Assembly (NCBI GenBank): GCA_030550015.1
Contig: JAUQQG010000037.1
Span: forward strand, 1 to 49,710
Direction: 5' to 3'
DNA: 49,710 bases
Source of the DNA: a bacterium
GTDB taxonomy: Bacteria; Sysuimicrobiota; Sysuimicrobiia; Sysuimicrobiales; Thermofontiviventaceae
Both the position numbers and the translations under genes were made by a program. Positions 23,187-32,633 of this stretch are shown here, in pieces. The notes beneath the pieces are model-generated. The model worked only from the letters and a program-made list of their open reading frames with translations, was not told where the DNA came from and ran no database searches. Numbering within the stretch: the first letter of the stretch is position 1; every line of letters starts with the position of its first letter.

Positions 23187-24398
23187 CTATCCACTTGCTT
23201 CTTCCCAATCCTCCCGTTGGGCTAGGCCGAGGAGAAGCCAGAAGGGCATGGCTACGTGGAATTTCAGAAAGTAGGTCTCAAAGAAGGCCATCAACAGGAA
23301 TGCTGCGGCCGCGGAAACTGCGCCCCACCGGAGGAGGTTGTGATTGCGGGTCCATACCTGGTCCAGCTTCCAGAACAGCCAGCCAAAAAACACGATGGCG
23401 ATCGGCACTCCCCATTCTGCAGTGAACCGGAGGTAGGCGTTATGGGGATCCTCAAAGTAGGCCCACTCTGGCACGGGAGGAAGTTGACGGTACCCTTCAG
23501 CGAACCGTCCCGGCCCGACGCCAAGCAAGGGATACCGCCGGGCGATGGTCAGGGCCGATTGCCAGAGGTATAAGCGGGACGCCTCGGTCTGCTGGATAGC
23601 GAGGAGGTTCTCAAAACGGCCAAGGAGGCCTGGTGAGATCGCCGTTGCCACGAGAAAAGCCAGCCCGGCGAGAAGAAGACCGCGAAGGCCCACGGCAAAG
23701 CTGAAAATGAAGGACCCTGCAGCCATTCCCAACACGGCAAGGCGGACCCCCATGAGGACCGTGGATCCAAGGCCCACAAGCGCGATGCCTGCTCCCTCAA
23801 CACGGGTCCAAGGGGATCCCGGCCGGAATATCCGCACAAGGCCCAGGAGGAATGTCGCCATGAACAAGGGACCGAGGCTATTTGCGGGAAGGCCCAAGAG
23901 GACAACACTCTTGGGATCCCCAGGAGCACGCTGGAAGAAGACGATCTCCTGGCCAAGGGCGGTGAACCTGAGGGAGACAGGAAGGAAGTACGCAAGGAGC
24001 CCCATGAGAGCGAAAACCCCCAAGGAGCGGGAGAGTATGCGGAAGAACACGGGAGGATTCTCCAGAATGTGCTCCCCAACAATGTATAACCAGACTAGCG
24101 CGAGCACCCCGAGGAGATCCCCGAAGGTCTCCCGTCCAAACCGAAACCGTATCACCTCTACCACCCCGACGAGCACAACGGCACTGACAATGCCGAGGGT
24201 CAGGCGATCTTGCCTCAAGCCACCGAGGAGCCTATCCCTCCGGCGCATGGAGAGCCCCAGGAGGAGGAAAAGGGCTAGCGGGGGAGAGAAAGGCATCAGT
24301 GCCGCGACGAGGCCATCCATGGAAATAGACCTGACGACTGACAGCTTAGACTCTGGTTGCTTCAGGGCTTTTGTTCCTTCCGCCACACGATCTGACAT
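23187..24398 (-). CDS. O-antigen ligase / polymerase family membrane protein
   Basis: This 403-residue protein has about ten to twelve hydrophobic helices. Near residue 295 it has the Wzy_C-type segment, RYPLLGVGPGRFAEGY and later DPHNAYLRFTAEWG. These are marks of the WaaL/Wzy/O-antigen ligase superfamily, which either polymerises repeat units or transfers polymer to an acceptor. It is the last gene of a dTDP-rhamnose cluster, which supports a role in polysaccharide assembly. The choice between ligase and polymerase cannot be made from sequence. The ribosome binding site is weak. Confidence 0.85.
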   Translation of the reverse strand: MSDRVAEGTKALKQPESKLSVVRSISMDGLVAALMPFSPPLALFLLLGLSMRRRDRLLGGLRQDRLTLGIVSAVVLVGVVEVIRFRFGRETFGDLLGVLALVWLYIVGEHILENPPVFFRILSRSLGVFALMGLLAYFLPVSLRFTALGQEIVFFQRAPGDPKSVVLLGLPANSLGPLFMATFLLGLVRIFRPGSPWTRVEGAGIALVGLGSTVLMGVRLAVLGMAAGSFIFSFAVGLRGLLLAGLAFLVATAISPGLLGRFENLLAIQQTEASRLYLWQSALTIARRYPLLGVGPGRFAEGYRQLPPVPEWAYFEDPHNAYLRFTAEWGVPIAIVFFGWLFWKLDQVWTRNHNLLRWGAVSAAAAFLLMAFFETYFLKFHVAMPFWLLLGLAQREDWEEASG

Positions 24399-24445
24399 CT
24401 CGGATTCCGTTCAAGGCAGCCACCGTTGTCCCCTCCTCGCGATGC

Positions 24446-25492
24446 TTAGGGGCAAAGTCCTAGGGCCTTTCGGAAGTAAGGGACCGTCCGGTGGAGGCCT
24501 TCCTGCCTGGAGATGCGGGGCTCCCACCCCAGCAAAACCCTGGCCTTTGTGATGTCAGGCCTGCGCACCTTCGGATCGTCGGCAGGAAGCGGGAGGAAGA
24601 CGATCCGGCTACGGCTCCCCGTTGCCTCGATGATCTCGTGAGCCAGCTGGAGGATAGAGACCTCGTCTGGATTCCCCAAGTTGAAGATAGGCGTTCGATC
24701 TCCCTCCCAAGACGCCAGGGAGACCGGATCCCAGCGGATGAGGCGGAGGAGGCCCTCCACGAGGTCTTCTACGTAACAGAAGGAGCGGGTCTGCGAGCCA
24801 TCCCCATAGATCGTGAGAGGCTCGTTCCGCAATGCTTGGGTGACAAAGGTGGGAAGGGCCCGGCCGTCGTCCAGCCGCATCCTCGGACCGAATGTATTGA
24901 AGATCCTGGCGATGCGTACATCCAAGCCATGGACGTGATGGTAGGCCATGGTGATCGCCTCGGCAAAGCGCTTGGCCTCGTCGTAGACGCTCCTCGGACC
25001 CACAGGGTTGACGTTCCCCCAGTAGGACTCGGGTTGGGGGTTCACCTGTGGATCGCCGTACACCTCCGAAGAAGAGGCAAGCAGAAACGCCGCCCCCTGG
25101 GCCTTGGCCAACCCCAGGGCGTGGTAGGTCCCCAAGGCACCGACCTTGAGCGTGTGAATGGGGTGCCGTGCATAGTCCTTGGGGCTCGCCGGGCTAGCGA
25201 AATGGAGGACGTAGTCCACCTGTGGAGGCGAGGAACCAGGGTGCAAGCGAGAAGAGGGGACGAGCAGGGCATCAAGGTCAATGGGATGGGTGACGTCGTG
25301 ATGGAGAAAGGTAAAGCGCGGGTGCCCGAGGAGGTGGCGGATATTTTCCACGCTCCCAGTGAGGAGGTTGTCCAAGCACATCACGTCAAACCCTTCTTGG
25401 ACCAAACGGTCGCACAGGTGGGAGCCCAGGAAGCCGGCTCCGCCGGTGATCAGGACCTTGAAGGGCCGATGCAAACCTTCCTTGGCGGTCAT
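24446..25492 (-). CDS. UDP-glucuronate decarboxylase (UDP-xylose synthase)-like SDR
   Basis: This 348-residue extended SDR has the NAD motif [11 protein letters not shown] and, after it, [15 protein letters not shown] and [25 protein letters not shown]. The catalytic Y-X3-K lies in [11 protein letters not shown]. This combination is typical of UDP-glucuronate decarboxylases, which make UDP-xylose. Residues 85-89 hold a short insertion ([11 protein letters not shown]) not usual in the family. It neighbours the rhamnose genes, and supply of a second activated sugar for the same polymer is inferred. A generic NAD-dependent epimerase is the alternative. Confidence 0.85.
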   Translation of the reverse strand: MTAKEGLHRPFKVLITGGAGFLGSHLCDRLVQEGFDVMCLDNLLTGSVENIRHLLGHPRFTFLHHDVTHPIDLDALLVPSSRLHPGSSPPQVDYVLHFASPASPKDYARHPIHTLKVGALGTYHALGLAKAQGAAFLLASSSEVYGDPQVNPQPESYWGNVNPVGPRSVYDEAKRFAEAITMAYHHVHGLDVRIARIFNTFGPRMRLDDGRALPTFVTQALRNEPLTIYGDGSQTRSFCYVEDLVEGLLRLIRWDPVSLASWEGDRTPIFNLGNPDEVSILQLAHEIIEATGSRSRIVFLPLPADDPKVRRPDITKARVLLGWEPRISRQEGLHRTVPYFRKALGLCP

Positions 25493-25603
25493 CGCTCGAG
25501 AAGCGTTTCTTTCCGCGTCCTAGCGGACATCAAAGTGGACCGGGCCTTCGTGTACATCTGCGTGGTCCCCGCTTCCACCAAAGGGCAGAAAGGAGTCCAT
25601 CAC

Positions 25604-26701
25604 CTATCGCCAGCCCTTCTCGTAGACGCGCGCATAATACTCCCGGTACTCGCTTGTGAGGATACGGCGGACCCAGTCCTGGTGGTCCAAGTACCACTCC
25701 ACGGTCTTGTTCAGGCCGGCTTCCAAAGATGTCGAGGGAACCCATCCCAGTTCTCGCTGGATCTTTGTAGAATCTAGGCTGTAGCGGAAGTCGTGGCCTG
25801 GGCGGTCCTGGACGAATTGGATCTCGGGCTTGAGGCGACGGGTCCGGGGATGGCTGCGCAGGATCTCACAGAGAAGCTGGACGACCTCGATGTTGCGCCT
25901 CTCGCAGCTTCCCCCGATGTTATAGATCTCCCCGGCCCTTCCCTTCTCAATAACCATGAGGAGGGCACGGCAGTTGTCCTCCACATAGAGCCAGTCCCGC
26001 ACGTTCTCCCCTTTCCCGTACACGGGCAGGGGCTTCCCCTCCAACGCGTTTTGGATCATCAACGGGATGAGTTTCTCTGGAAACTGATAGGGGCCGTAAT
26101 TGTTCGAGCTCCGGGTGATGATCACCGGAAGCCCGTAGGTCCTGTGGTAAGCGCGGCAGAGGAGATCGGCACTTGCTTTGCTCGCCGCGTAAGGGCTGTT
26201 GGGGTGTAAGGGGGATTCCTCCGTGAAGCTCCCTACCTCGATGGAGCCGTAGACCTCGTCGGTGGAGATCTGGACAAACAGCGTTGGCTTGGGGTCCGCT
26301 GTTCTGACACCGAGCCAGAGCGTGCGGGCTGCCTCCAAGAGCACCTGAGTCCCCAGGACGTTCGTCTCAACAAATGGAGATGCGTCCAGAATGCTACGAT
26401 CCACGTGCGATTCGGCGGCGAAGTTGACGATGATGTTGGGCCGGAGGGGCTTTGTCTGAGGATGCTCGCCAGCGAGAAGGGCGTGGACCAAGGCCCGATC
26501 ACAGATGTCTCCCCTCACAAAGCGATAGCACGTGTGGCCTTCCACGTCCTGGAGGTTCTCTACATTTCCTGCGTAGGTGAGCTTGTCCAGGTTGATGACA
26601 TGCCAATCAGGCCGCTCGCGCAGGATGTAACGGATAAAGTTGCTGCCGATGAAACCGGCGCCGCCTGTAACAAGGAGGATGTTGTCGCGTTGTCGCGTCA
26701 T
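25604..26701 (-). CDS. rfbB: dTDP-glucose 4,6-dehydratase
   Basis: This 365-residue SDR has LLVTGGAGFIGSNFIRYIL for NAD, then NLDKLTYAGNVENLQDV, NFAAESHVDRSI and STDEVYGSIEVG. Y-X3-K lies in SPYAASKASADLL, and RSSNNYGPYQFPEKLIPL follows. It forms dTDP-4-keto-6-deoxyglucose, the second step of dTDP-rhamnose synthesis. The start ATG at 26701 overlaps the rfbC stop as TGATG. The order rfbA-rfbC-rfbB is tightly coupled. Confidence 0.96.
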   Translation of the reverse strand: MTRQRDNILLVTGGAGFIGSNFIRYILRERPDWHVINLDKLTYAGNVENLQDVEGHTCYRFVRGDICDRALVHALLAGEHPQTKPLRPNIIVNFAAESHVDRSILDASPFVETNVLGTQVLLEAARTLWLGVRTADPKPTLFVQISTDEVYGSIEVGSFTEESPLHPNSPYAASKASADLLCRAYHRTYGLPVIITRSSNNYGPYQFPEKLIPLMIQNALEGKPLPVYGKGENVRDWLYVEDNCRALLMVIEKGRAGEIYNIGGSCERRNIEVVQLLCEILRSHPRTRRLKPEIQFVQDRPGHDFRYSLDSTKIQRELGWVPSTSLEAGLNKTVEWYLDHQDWVRRILTSEYREYYARVYEKGWR

Positions 26702-27273
26702 CACGTCCCCCGCGTCGTGTCATAGAAGAAATCATGGTCTGCGTCTTTCAAGAAAGGAAGGGTGAGATCCTTGGGAGAGAGGATAGGATCAGAGATGGGC
26801 CAGCGGATGCCGATGTCTGGATCATCCCAGCGGATCCCCCGCTCGAGCTCTGGCACGTACTCTGCCGTAACCTTGTACAGGACATCGGCCACCTCGCTTA
26901 ACACACAGAAGCCGTGGGCGAATCCCACGGGGATGTACAGCATCCGTCCATCCTCTCCTGAAAGGACCGTGCCCACCCAGCGCCCATAGGTTGGGGAACC
27001 GCGTCGGATGTCCACAGCCACGTCGAAGATCTTCCCGGAGAGGACGGTCACCAGTTTCGCCTGGGCAGCAGGAGCCTTCTGGTAGTGCAGCCCGCGGAGG
27101 ACTCCCCGGAATGAGCGGGAACGGTTGTCCTGGACGAACGGCCCCCGGATGCCGTGGGCTTCGAACTCGGACTGGCGGTAGATCTCCGCGAAGAAACCGC
27201 GGCGGTCAGGGTGGGGGACGAGCTGGATTTCGATGACATCTGGGATCTCGAGCCGAGTGAACCGGAACGGCAT
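26701..27273 (-). CDS. rfbC: dTDP-4-dehydrorhamnose 3,5-epimerase
   Basis: This 190-residue cupin-fold epimerase has IQLVPHPDRRGFFAEIYR, FVQDNRSRSFRGVLRGLHYQ (with the catalytic His), DVAVDIRRGSPTYG and YIPVGFAHGFCVLSE, then the Tyr/Trp end segment IRWDDPDIGIRWP. It carries out the third step of dTDP-L-rhamnose synthesis. It is coupled to rfbA and rfbB by TGATG overlaps at each end. Confidence 0.95.
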   Translation of the reverse strand: MPFRFTRLEIPDVIEIQLVPHPDRRGFFAEIYRQSEFEAHGIRGPFVQDNRSRSFRGVLRGLHYQKAPAAQAKLVTVLSGKIFDVAVDIRRGSPTYGRWVGTVLSGEDGRMLYIPVGFAHGFCVLSEVADVLYKVTAEYVPELERGIRWDDPDIGIRWPISDPILSPKDLTLPFLKDADHDFFYDTTRGT

Positions 27274-28337
27274 CAGAGCAATGCCTCCGCGTCATCGCCA
27301 ATCATCAGGCGGAACGCCCCGTGGTTGGTGACCTGCTTGCGCACCACGGCGTTCCGGCCGATGACGCTATCCTCGAGACGGGAGACGCCGATCACCTTGG
27401 CCCCGTCCAGGATCACGGTGTGCTCGATGACAGCGTCTGTAATCTCGCAGCCCCTGCCGATGCTGGTGAAGGGGCCGATGAAGGAACCCTTGACGCGCGT
27501 CCCCTCCCCGATGATCGCGGGGCCGCGGATGGTGCTCCCCTCCACCCGGGCTCCCGGGGAGACCTCCACGCGCCCGTAGATCTTGCTTTCCTCATCCACC
27601 TCCCCGAGGATCTCCCGGGTGATCCACTCGTCGAGGACGACCCGGTTGGCTTCCAGGAGGTCGTCTTTCTTGCCGCAGTCGAGCCACCAGCTTTGGAGGA
27701 GGAAGCTTTGGACGGGCCTTCCCTGCTCCAGGAGCTTCTGGATGGCATCGGTAATCTCCAGCTCCCCCCGCCAGGAGGGCTCAATCTGATCGATCGCCTG
27801 GTGGATAGCCGGGGAGAAGATGTACACCCCGACAAGGGCCAGGTTGCTAGGAGGGTCCTGGGGTTTCTCCACCAGCTGGATGACCCGACCCGAGCCGTTG
27901 AGCTGGGCGACACCGAACATGCGTGGATCCGCCACCTCCTTGAGGAGGATAGCCGCATCCGCCCCGGACTCCCTGAACGCCCGGACGAACTCTCCGATGC
28001 CTTGCCCGATCAGGTTATCCCCAAGGTACATGACGAAAGGGTCCTCCTCGAGGAAGTCCCGGGCGACCTTCACGGCATGCGCCAAGCCCGCGGGGCGATC
28101 CTGGACGATGAAGGTGAAGGTAAAACCCCAGGGGTTCGGCGCAAGGGACTCCCGAACCTGGTCCCCCGTCTCTGGGGAGATGATCACACCCACATCCCGA
28201 AGGCCCGCCTCGGCGATGTGGTGCATGACGTAATGGACGACGGGTTTGTTGGCCACAGGGACGAGCTGTTTGGCCATGGTATAGGTCAGAGGGCGCAGGC
28301 GAGTTCCCTTTCCGCCAGCTAGGACAAGGGCTTTCAT
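27273..28337 (-). CDS. rfbA: Glucose-1-phosphate thymidylyltransferase, long form
   Basis: This 354-residue protein has a nucleotidyltransferase domain (MKALVLAGGKGTRLRPLTYTMAKQLVPVANKP, then VMYLGDNLI and WWLDCGKKDDLLEANRVVL) followed by a left-handed beta-helix of hexapeptide repeats (about residues 245-335). This is the RmlA_long form, common in Actinobacteria, Chloroflexi, Archaea and others. It makes dTDP-glucose for rhamnose synthesis. The ATG at 28337 was chosen because the conserved domain begins there. Confidence 0.94.
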   Translation of the reverse strand: MKALVLAGGKGTRLRPLTYTMAKQLVPVANKPVVHYVMHHIAEAGLRDVGVIISPETGDQVRESLAPNPWGFTFTFIVQDRPAGLAHAVKVARDFLEEDPFVMYLGDNLIGQGIGEFVRAFRESGADAAILLKEVADPRMFGVAQLNGSGRVIQLVEKPQDPPSNLALVGVYIFSPAIHQAIDQIEPSWRGELEITDAIQKLLEQGRPVQSFLLQSWWLDCGKKDDLLEANRVVLDEWITREILGEVDEESKIYGRVEVSPGARVEGSTIRGPAIIGEGTRVKGSFIGPFTSIGRGCEITDAVIEHTVILDGAKVIGVSRLEDSVIGRNAVVRKQVTNHGAFRLMIGDDAEALL

Positions 28338-28429
28338 GGCGCACCACTCCACGAAGATCTTCTACCCCGTATTTCCCGCTCGAGCAAGTTCGAGGCCAAA
28401 TACAACAGTCCTTCCCTTCGCCGCATAAG

Positions 28430-28452
28430 CCTGCGGCAAGCTTGCGCGCAGG
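28430..28452. other. Hairpin in the 202-base spacer between wzz-like gene and rfbA
   Basis: CCTGCG (28430-28435) pairs with CGCAGG (28447-28452), and the interior GCAAGCTTGC is itself palindromic. No U tract follows on either strand. It could be a weak terminator or leader structure before the rfbA operon. I see no convincing promoter in the spacer. Confidence 0.35.
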
Positions 28453-28539
28453 TTAAGGACAGAACGACAAGCTTCTCAGAGCTGACCACCCTTCGCTTAT
28501 CCCCCGAGGGGAGAGAAGTTCAGCAGAGGGGGAAGTTTG

Positions 28540-29406
28540 CTAGGAGTGGGGGTCGCCGGGAAGCCGGGAAGGGACGGGAGCATGTCCTGCCCCACCGGCT
28601 GGCGTCGAAACGGCCTCTGGTCTAGGAGCAGCGAGAAACTCCTGGAAGAAGGCCAGCATGACGCCTGCCATCAGCCCCAGGACCGCTGCGAGGGCAATGT
28701 TCAGGGTCTTGCGGGGGGCGACCAATTGTACCGCCCCCTGCGCCCCTAGGACTTGCACAGGCTGAAGATCGGTCATCTGGAGGTTCAGGTTCACTTGGGC
28801 CAAAAGCAGGGCGTTGTAAAATGCATCGGTATTCCCCAGGACGTCTACGACGTAGCTTTTCGTAATGACGCCTTCCACTGTTGGACGAGCCTGTCGTAGC
28901 AGAGGCTCCACGATCCTTCTCAGGTCAGCCCTCGTCCTTGCACTGGTCTGTAACAGTTGGGAGAGCTCTCCCAACTGCCTTCGAAGAACCTGCCTCTTCT
29001 TCTCAATGGAGGGACGGCTCTCCTCTCCAGCAAGGTTTGCCAAGGCCTCGACAGCGCGCCTTGCCTGATGCGGGTCTTTTGCACGCACGCTCAGGCGGAC
29101 GAGTTGCGTGTTCCGTACCACGCTTGCCTTCACGGTGAGGATCTGTGGGTTGAGTCCCAGGCCCGACACCGCCCGGCTGGTGAACCCCTCGCTCTCGAGG
29201 ACCGCGGTCAACCCATTGGGATCGGCGTAGACGTCCCCGCTCCCCTTCGCGGGCTGGAGGAGCAGGGAAGCCTCGTAGATCGGAGGGAGGACGAAAAAGC
29301 TCAATACAGCAGCAGCGAGGACGGCAACAAGGAATACGGCAATGATCGTCCACTTGCGGCGGCCAAGGACAGCGAAGTATTCTCGGAGATCAATCTCGTC
29401 TTCCAT
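28540..29406 (-). CDS. Wzz-like chain length determinant / polysaccharide co-polymerase
   Basis: This 288-residue protein has a membrane helix near each end (about 19-40 and 235-255) and a periplasmic stretch rich in helices and coiled-coil character. The N-terminus EIDLREYFAVLGRRKW then PPIYEASLLLQPAKGSG is typical of the Wzz family. It would set the length of the surface polysaccharide made by the neighbouring genes. No C-terminal tyrosine kinase domain is attached. GGAGGTGG precedes the ATG. Confidence 0.85.
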   Translation of the reverse strand: MEDEIDLREYFAVLGRRKWTIIAVFLVAVLAAAVLSFFVLPPIYEASLLLQPAKGSGDVYADPNGLTAVLESEGFTSRAVSGLGLNPQILTVKASVVRNTQLVRLSVRAKDPHQARRAVEALANLAGEESRPSIEKKRQVLRRQLGELSQLLQTSARTRADLRRIVEPLLRQARPTVEGVITKSYVVDVLGNTDAFYNALLLAQVNLNLQMTDLQPVQVLGAQGAVQLVAPRKTLNIALAAVLGLMAGVMLAFFQEFLAAPRPEAVSTPAGGAGHAPVPSRLPGDPHS

Positions 29407-29426
29407 AGCACCACCTCCGCAGCTCC

Positions 29427-29496
29427 AGCAAAATCTCTTGTCGGGATTTTGCTGGGGACCCCGGCGAAAGCCAAAAAAGATTTGCCGGGGTACTTA
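29427..29496. repeat. Double-hairpin intergenic element, copy 1
   Basis: The element has two inverted repeats. The first pairs AGCAAAATC with GATTTTGCT, the second CCCCGGC with GCCGGGG, and GTACTTA follows. A 34-base core (29429-29462) differs from the copy at 43113-43146 at only three positions, and the last ten bases GGGGTACTTA are identical. It lies between rfbD and the wzz-like gene, and the rfbD stop codon falls inside its end. It may serve as a 3' processing or terminator element. Confidence 0.75.
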
Positions 29497-30417
29497 GTTC
29501 TTCTCCTCGAGCGGAAGATACCCTTTTTCAGAGAGGTAGGCCTCGAGGGCCTCGTACCAAGGACGCAAGGACATTAGCCCGAGTTTCTCCAGCCTCGTCG
29601 ACCTCAGCACGGAATAGGCCGGGCGCTGGGCCCTTGTCCCGTAGACCCTGGAGGTCACCGGGTTGAGATCTGCCTGAATGCCCATGAGTTCGAAGATCCT
29701 CCGCGCGAACTCGTACCAGGAGCACTGACCACTGCTCGCCAGGTGGATCACTCCGGAGACCTGTCCCTGGAGAAGCTCCTTGATCTTTTCTGCGAGGTCC
29801 TTCGTGTAGGTGGGGGCGAGGACCTGGTCATCCACGACCCGAATAGGTTTCCCCTCCCTTGCCATATGGATCATCGTCTCGACAAAGTTCCCTCCCTTGC
29901 CTCTGGATCCTGCCACGCCGTAGAGCCCTGAGGTGCGCACAATGAGGTGCCTTGGACAAGAAGCGCGCACAAAGTACTCACCGCAGAGCTTGGAGATGCC
30001 GTACACGTTGAGGGGACGCGGGGGATCCTCCTCGGTGTAAGGCTCGGTTTTCCCCCCATCGAAGACATAATCTGTGCTGATGAACACACAGAGGGCGTCA
30101 ACCTCAGCGCAGGCACGCGCGACGTGAAGGGCACCCAGAGCGTTGACTCGGAGGGCCTCCTCCGGATGATCCTCGCACTCATCGACGCGGACAAAAGCGG
30201 CACAGTTAATGATGATCTCTGGGCGAATGGCCATCAGCACTGTGTGAACAGAACCGGGATCCGTAATCTCGATGTCACGGTGGGAGAGGGGAATGGCCTC
30301 GAATCCGGCAGGTTCACCCTTCCGGGTGGGGGAAAGAGGTAAAGAAGGCTCACGAAGGACACGGACTAGGTCAAAGCCGAGCTGGCCTGTGCTTCCAATC
30401 ACCGCAACGCGTGGCAT
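29494..30417 (-). CDS. rfbD: dTDP-4-dehydrorhamnose reductase
   Basis: This 307-residue SDR has the NAD motif VIGSTGQLGFDLVR, then INCAAFVRVDECEDHPEEALRVNALG, FISTDYVFDGGKTEPYTEEDPPRPLNVYG, and the catalytic Y-X3-K in YGISKLCGE. It completes dTDP-L-rhamnose synthesis. Together with rfbA, rfbC and rfbB the pathway is complete, although rfbD is separated from the others by the wzz-like gene. The ATG at 30417 has GGAG nine bases upstream. The stop codon is provided by the end of the repeat element. Confidence 0.94.
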   Translation of the reverse strand: MPRVAVIGSTGQLGFDLVRVLREPSLPLSPTRKGEPAGFEAIPLSHRDIEITDPGSVHTVLMAIRPEIIINCAAFVRVDECEDHPEEALRVNALGALHVARACAEVDALCVFISTDYVFDGGKTEPYTEEDPPRPLNVYGISKLCGEYFVRASCPRHLIVRTSGLYGVAGSRGKGGNFVETMIHMAREGKPIRVVDDQVLAPTYTKDLAEKIKELLQGQVSGVIHLASSGQCSWYEFARRIFELMGIQADLNPVTSRVYGTRAQRPAYSVLRSTRLEKLGLMSLRPWYEALEAYLSEKGYLPLEEKN

Positions 30418-30522
30418 GAGGGGATACTCCAGCACACGTCAAGGAACTCTTGCAGGGGCTAGTTCGTTGACGGTAGGGCTCACCATGCACGAATCTTCCG
30501 GGAAGACACAGCTCCGCCCTTT

Positions 30523-30550
30523 GGGATTTCGGGTGGACCTGCGAAATCCC
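30523..30550 (-). terminator. Possible terminator hairpin downstream of qor
   Basis: GGGATTTCG (30523-30531) pairs perfectly with CGAAATCCC (30542-30550) over a 10-base loop, about 95 bases after the qor stop. No clear U tract follows, so function as an intrinsic terminator is uncertain. Confidence 0.4.
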
Positions 30551-30644
30551 ACACCACGGGCATCCCCGCTTCTCCCATCTCTGCTCAAAACATAGTACGC
30601 CGCCTGAGCTCCCGCAGCCCCCGGGCAGACCTTCTGAAAGGAGG

Positions 30645-31613
30645 CTAGGGCTTCAGGAGGATCTTGCCAGCGCTCTGGCGGCTCTCTAGCCTCCGGTGAG
30701 CCTCCGCGGCCTCTCCGAGCGGAAAAGTACTATCGATGCGCACCTTGAGCTTCCCAGAAGCCACCCAGCCAAGCACATCCCCGGCGCGTTGGAGCAACTC
30801 CTCCCTCGTTGCCACGTAGTGCTGAAGGGTAGGCCGGGTCAGGAAAAGGGACCCTTTCTGGTTGAGGATCTGGGGATCGAAAGGCGGCACGGGCCCGCTG
30901 GACTGCCCGAACAAGACGAGGTAGCCCCTGGGCAAAAGACAATTCAGGCTCTTCTCGAAGGTATCCTTGCCCACGGACTCGTAGACCACGTGCACCCCTC
31001 TGCCATCGGTCAGTCGCTTGACTTCGGCTTCAAAGTCCTGTTTCGTGTACAGGATGACCTCATCCGCTCCAGCTTCCTTCGCCAGGGCTGCCTTCTCTTC
31101 CGTGGAGACGGTCCCGATAACCCGGGCTCCCCGCATCTTGGCAACTTGGACGAGGAGGAGACCCACACCGCCTGCGGCGGCATGGACGAGTGCTGTATCC
31201 CCTGGCTTGAGGGGGTAGGTGCTGTGGGTCAGGTAGTGGGCGGTCATCCCCTGGAGCAGGACAGCGGCTGCGGTAGAGAAATCGATGCCCTCCGGAAGCT
31301 TCACCAGCCGGGATGCCGGGACCACAGCATATTCGGCGTATGCCCCCAGCGGCCCCGTATAGGCCACACGATCCCCCACCTGGACCTCGGAGACCTCGGG
31401 ACCGACGTCCTCCACGACCCCAGCAGCCTCTACTCCCGGAGTGAACGGCAATGGAACCTGGTAGAGCCCTCTGCGGTGGTAGGTATCGATGTAGTTGACC
31501 CCCGCGGCCAAGATCCGCACCAGGGCCTCTCCTTTCCCGGGAGCAGGCTGCGGGATTTCCTCGTATCGCAGGACCTCGGGGCCTCCATGGGAGTGCACGC
31601 GAATCGCCTTCAT
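30645..31613 (-). CDS. qor: Zinc-free NADPH:quinone oxidoreductase (Qor-like)
   Basis: This 322-residue medium-chain dehydrogenase opens [19 protein letters not shown]. It has [14 protein letters not shown], the nucleotide segment [26 protein letters not shown] and [13 protein letters not shown]. The zinc-ligand cysteines of alcohol dehydrogenases are absent, as in the quinone oxidoreductase branch. It would reduce quinones or related enones with NADPH. It lies 12 bases after the MetE-like gene and shares its operon. The true substrate is unknown. Confidence 0.88.
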   Translation of the reverse strand: MKAIRVHSHGGPEVLRYEEIPQPAPGKGEALVRILAAGVNYIDTYHRRGLYQVPLPFTPGVEAAGVVEDVGPEVSEVQVGDRVAYTGPLGAYAEYAVVPASRLVKLPEGIDFSTAAAVLLQGMTAHYLTHSTYPLKPGDTALVHAAAGGVGLLLVQVAKMRGARVIGTVSTEEKAALAKEAGADEVILYTKQDFEAEVKRLTDGRGVHVVYESVGKDTFEKSLNCLLPRGYLVLFGQSSGPVPPFDPQILNQKGSLFLTRPTLQHYVATREELLQRAGDVLGWVASGKLKVRIDSTFPLGEAAEAHRRLESRQSAGKILLKP

Positions 31614-31625
31614 CGGCCAACCCTC

Positions 31626-32600
31626 CTATCCAAAGATTTCCCGCGCGCGGGCCGCCGCCTGCACCATGACCTCGAGCTTCCTCTTGGCGACCCTGCGGGG
31701 GAGGAACTCCAGCCCGCAACTCGGGTTGAGATAAATCCGCTCAAGCGGGACCACTTGGGTGATTCGGCGAAGATCCTCAATGAGCTGGTCGACGGTTTCC
31801 ATCTTGGTGTTCCGCCCATCTAGGATCCCAAACCCAAGTTCCTTGGTGAAGGGCTTAGTAAAGACAACCTCCCAGTTCCTGTACCCTGCGACGAAATCCA
31901 GGCCGAGGATCTCGAAGGGAAGGTCCAGGATCGCAGGGTAAATCCCGCCCACGTCCCCGAAGTAGGTGTAAAGGGCTTTCTTTGCCCTCACCCCTTCGGT
32001 GAGGACCCCCATTGCCTCCGCGAACACGGGGAAGTCTTCCTTGTGCTTGAGGATCGCCGGCTCGTCCACCTGGATGATCTCAGCGCCGGCCGCCTCTAAT
32101 GCGCGCATTTCCTGATTCAGCGCCCTGGCCAGGGCAAGGACAAATTCGCGGAGGGAGGGATAGTACTTGTTCTGGCTCAGACGGGCGATGGTGTAGGGAC
32201 CTGTAATCACAGGTTTGACAGGCTTTCTGCTGTTGGCCCTGGCGAATTCGAAGTCCCGCACTGTAATGGGCGCCACCCAACGGACCTCCCCCTCCGCCAC
32301 AGGTTCCCGGTAGTACACGTTGGTGTCGAAGTACCGCTGGAGGCCGTTGATGGAAAAACCGGTGAGGCGCCGGGCAAAGTAGGTCTGGCCATCTTCCCAG
32401 CGGATCTGGCCATCGGTTACGAGGTCCACACCAGCCTCCGCCTGCTCCGCCAGGACCTCCACCGTTACCTCATCCTCCACGCGCCGAAGTTCTTCTTCTG
32501 AGATCTCCCCGCGCTGGAACTTTTCTACAGCAGTACGCCACCTCCCCGGCGCGGGAAGGTCAGGAATCTTGGGGTAGCTACCCACGACGGTGGTGATCAT
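31626..32600 (-). CDS. MetE-fold protein lacking most zinc ligands
   Basis: This 324-residue protein matches a single MetE/UROD-fold domain: ITTVVGSYP, then EAGVDLVTDGQIRWEDGQTYF, PVITGPYTIARLSQ, GAEIIQVDEPAI and LNPSCGLEFLPRR. Cobalamin-independent methionine synthases bind catalytic zinc through His and Cys of an HxC motif, a Glu, and a later Cys. Here the HxC position reads YTYFGD (211-216), the Glu region reads DFVAGY (235-240), and only Cys295 remains. It may therefore not bind zinc like MetE and could be an N-terminal-domain-like paralogue, a partner of another protein, or a different methyltransferase. It lies between acyl-CoA dehydrogenase and qor genes. Confidence 0.75.
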   Translation of the reverse strand: MITTVVGSYPKIPDLPAPGRWRTAVEKFQRGEISEEELRRVEDEVTVEVLAEQAEAGVDLVTDGQIRWEDGQTYFARRLTGFSINGLQRYFDTNVYYREPVAEGEVRWVAPITVRDFEFARANSRKPVKPVITGPYTIARLSQNKYYPSLREFVLALARALNQEMRALEAAGAEIIQVDEPAILKHKEDFPVFAEAMGVLTEGVRAKKALYTYFGDVGGIYPAILDLPFEILGLDFVAGYRNWEVVFTKPFTKELGFGILDGRNTKMETVDQLIEDLRRITQVVPLERIYLNPSCGLEFLPRRVAKRKLEVMVQAAARAREIFG

Positions 32601-32633
32601 CTCTCGCCTCCCTCAACTTTTGCTCCTTCCTTG

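Noticed and set aside
23145..23225. Possible 26-codon plus-strand peptide with a good ribosome binding site
   Set aside because: It overlaps the end of the O-antigen ligase gene in antisense, has no recognisable feature, and short chance frames are common in this GC-rich sequence.
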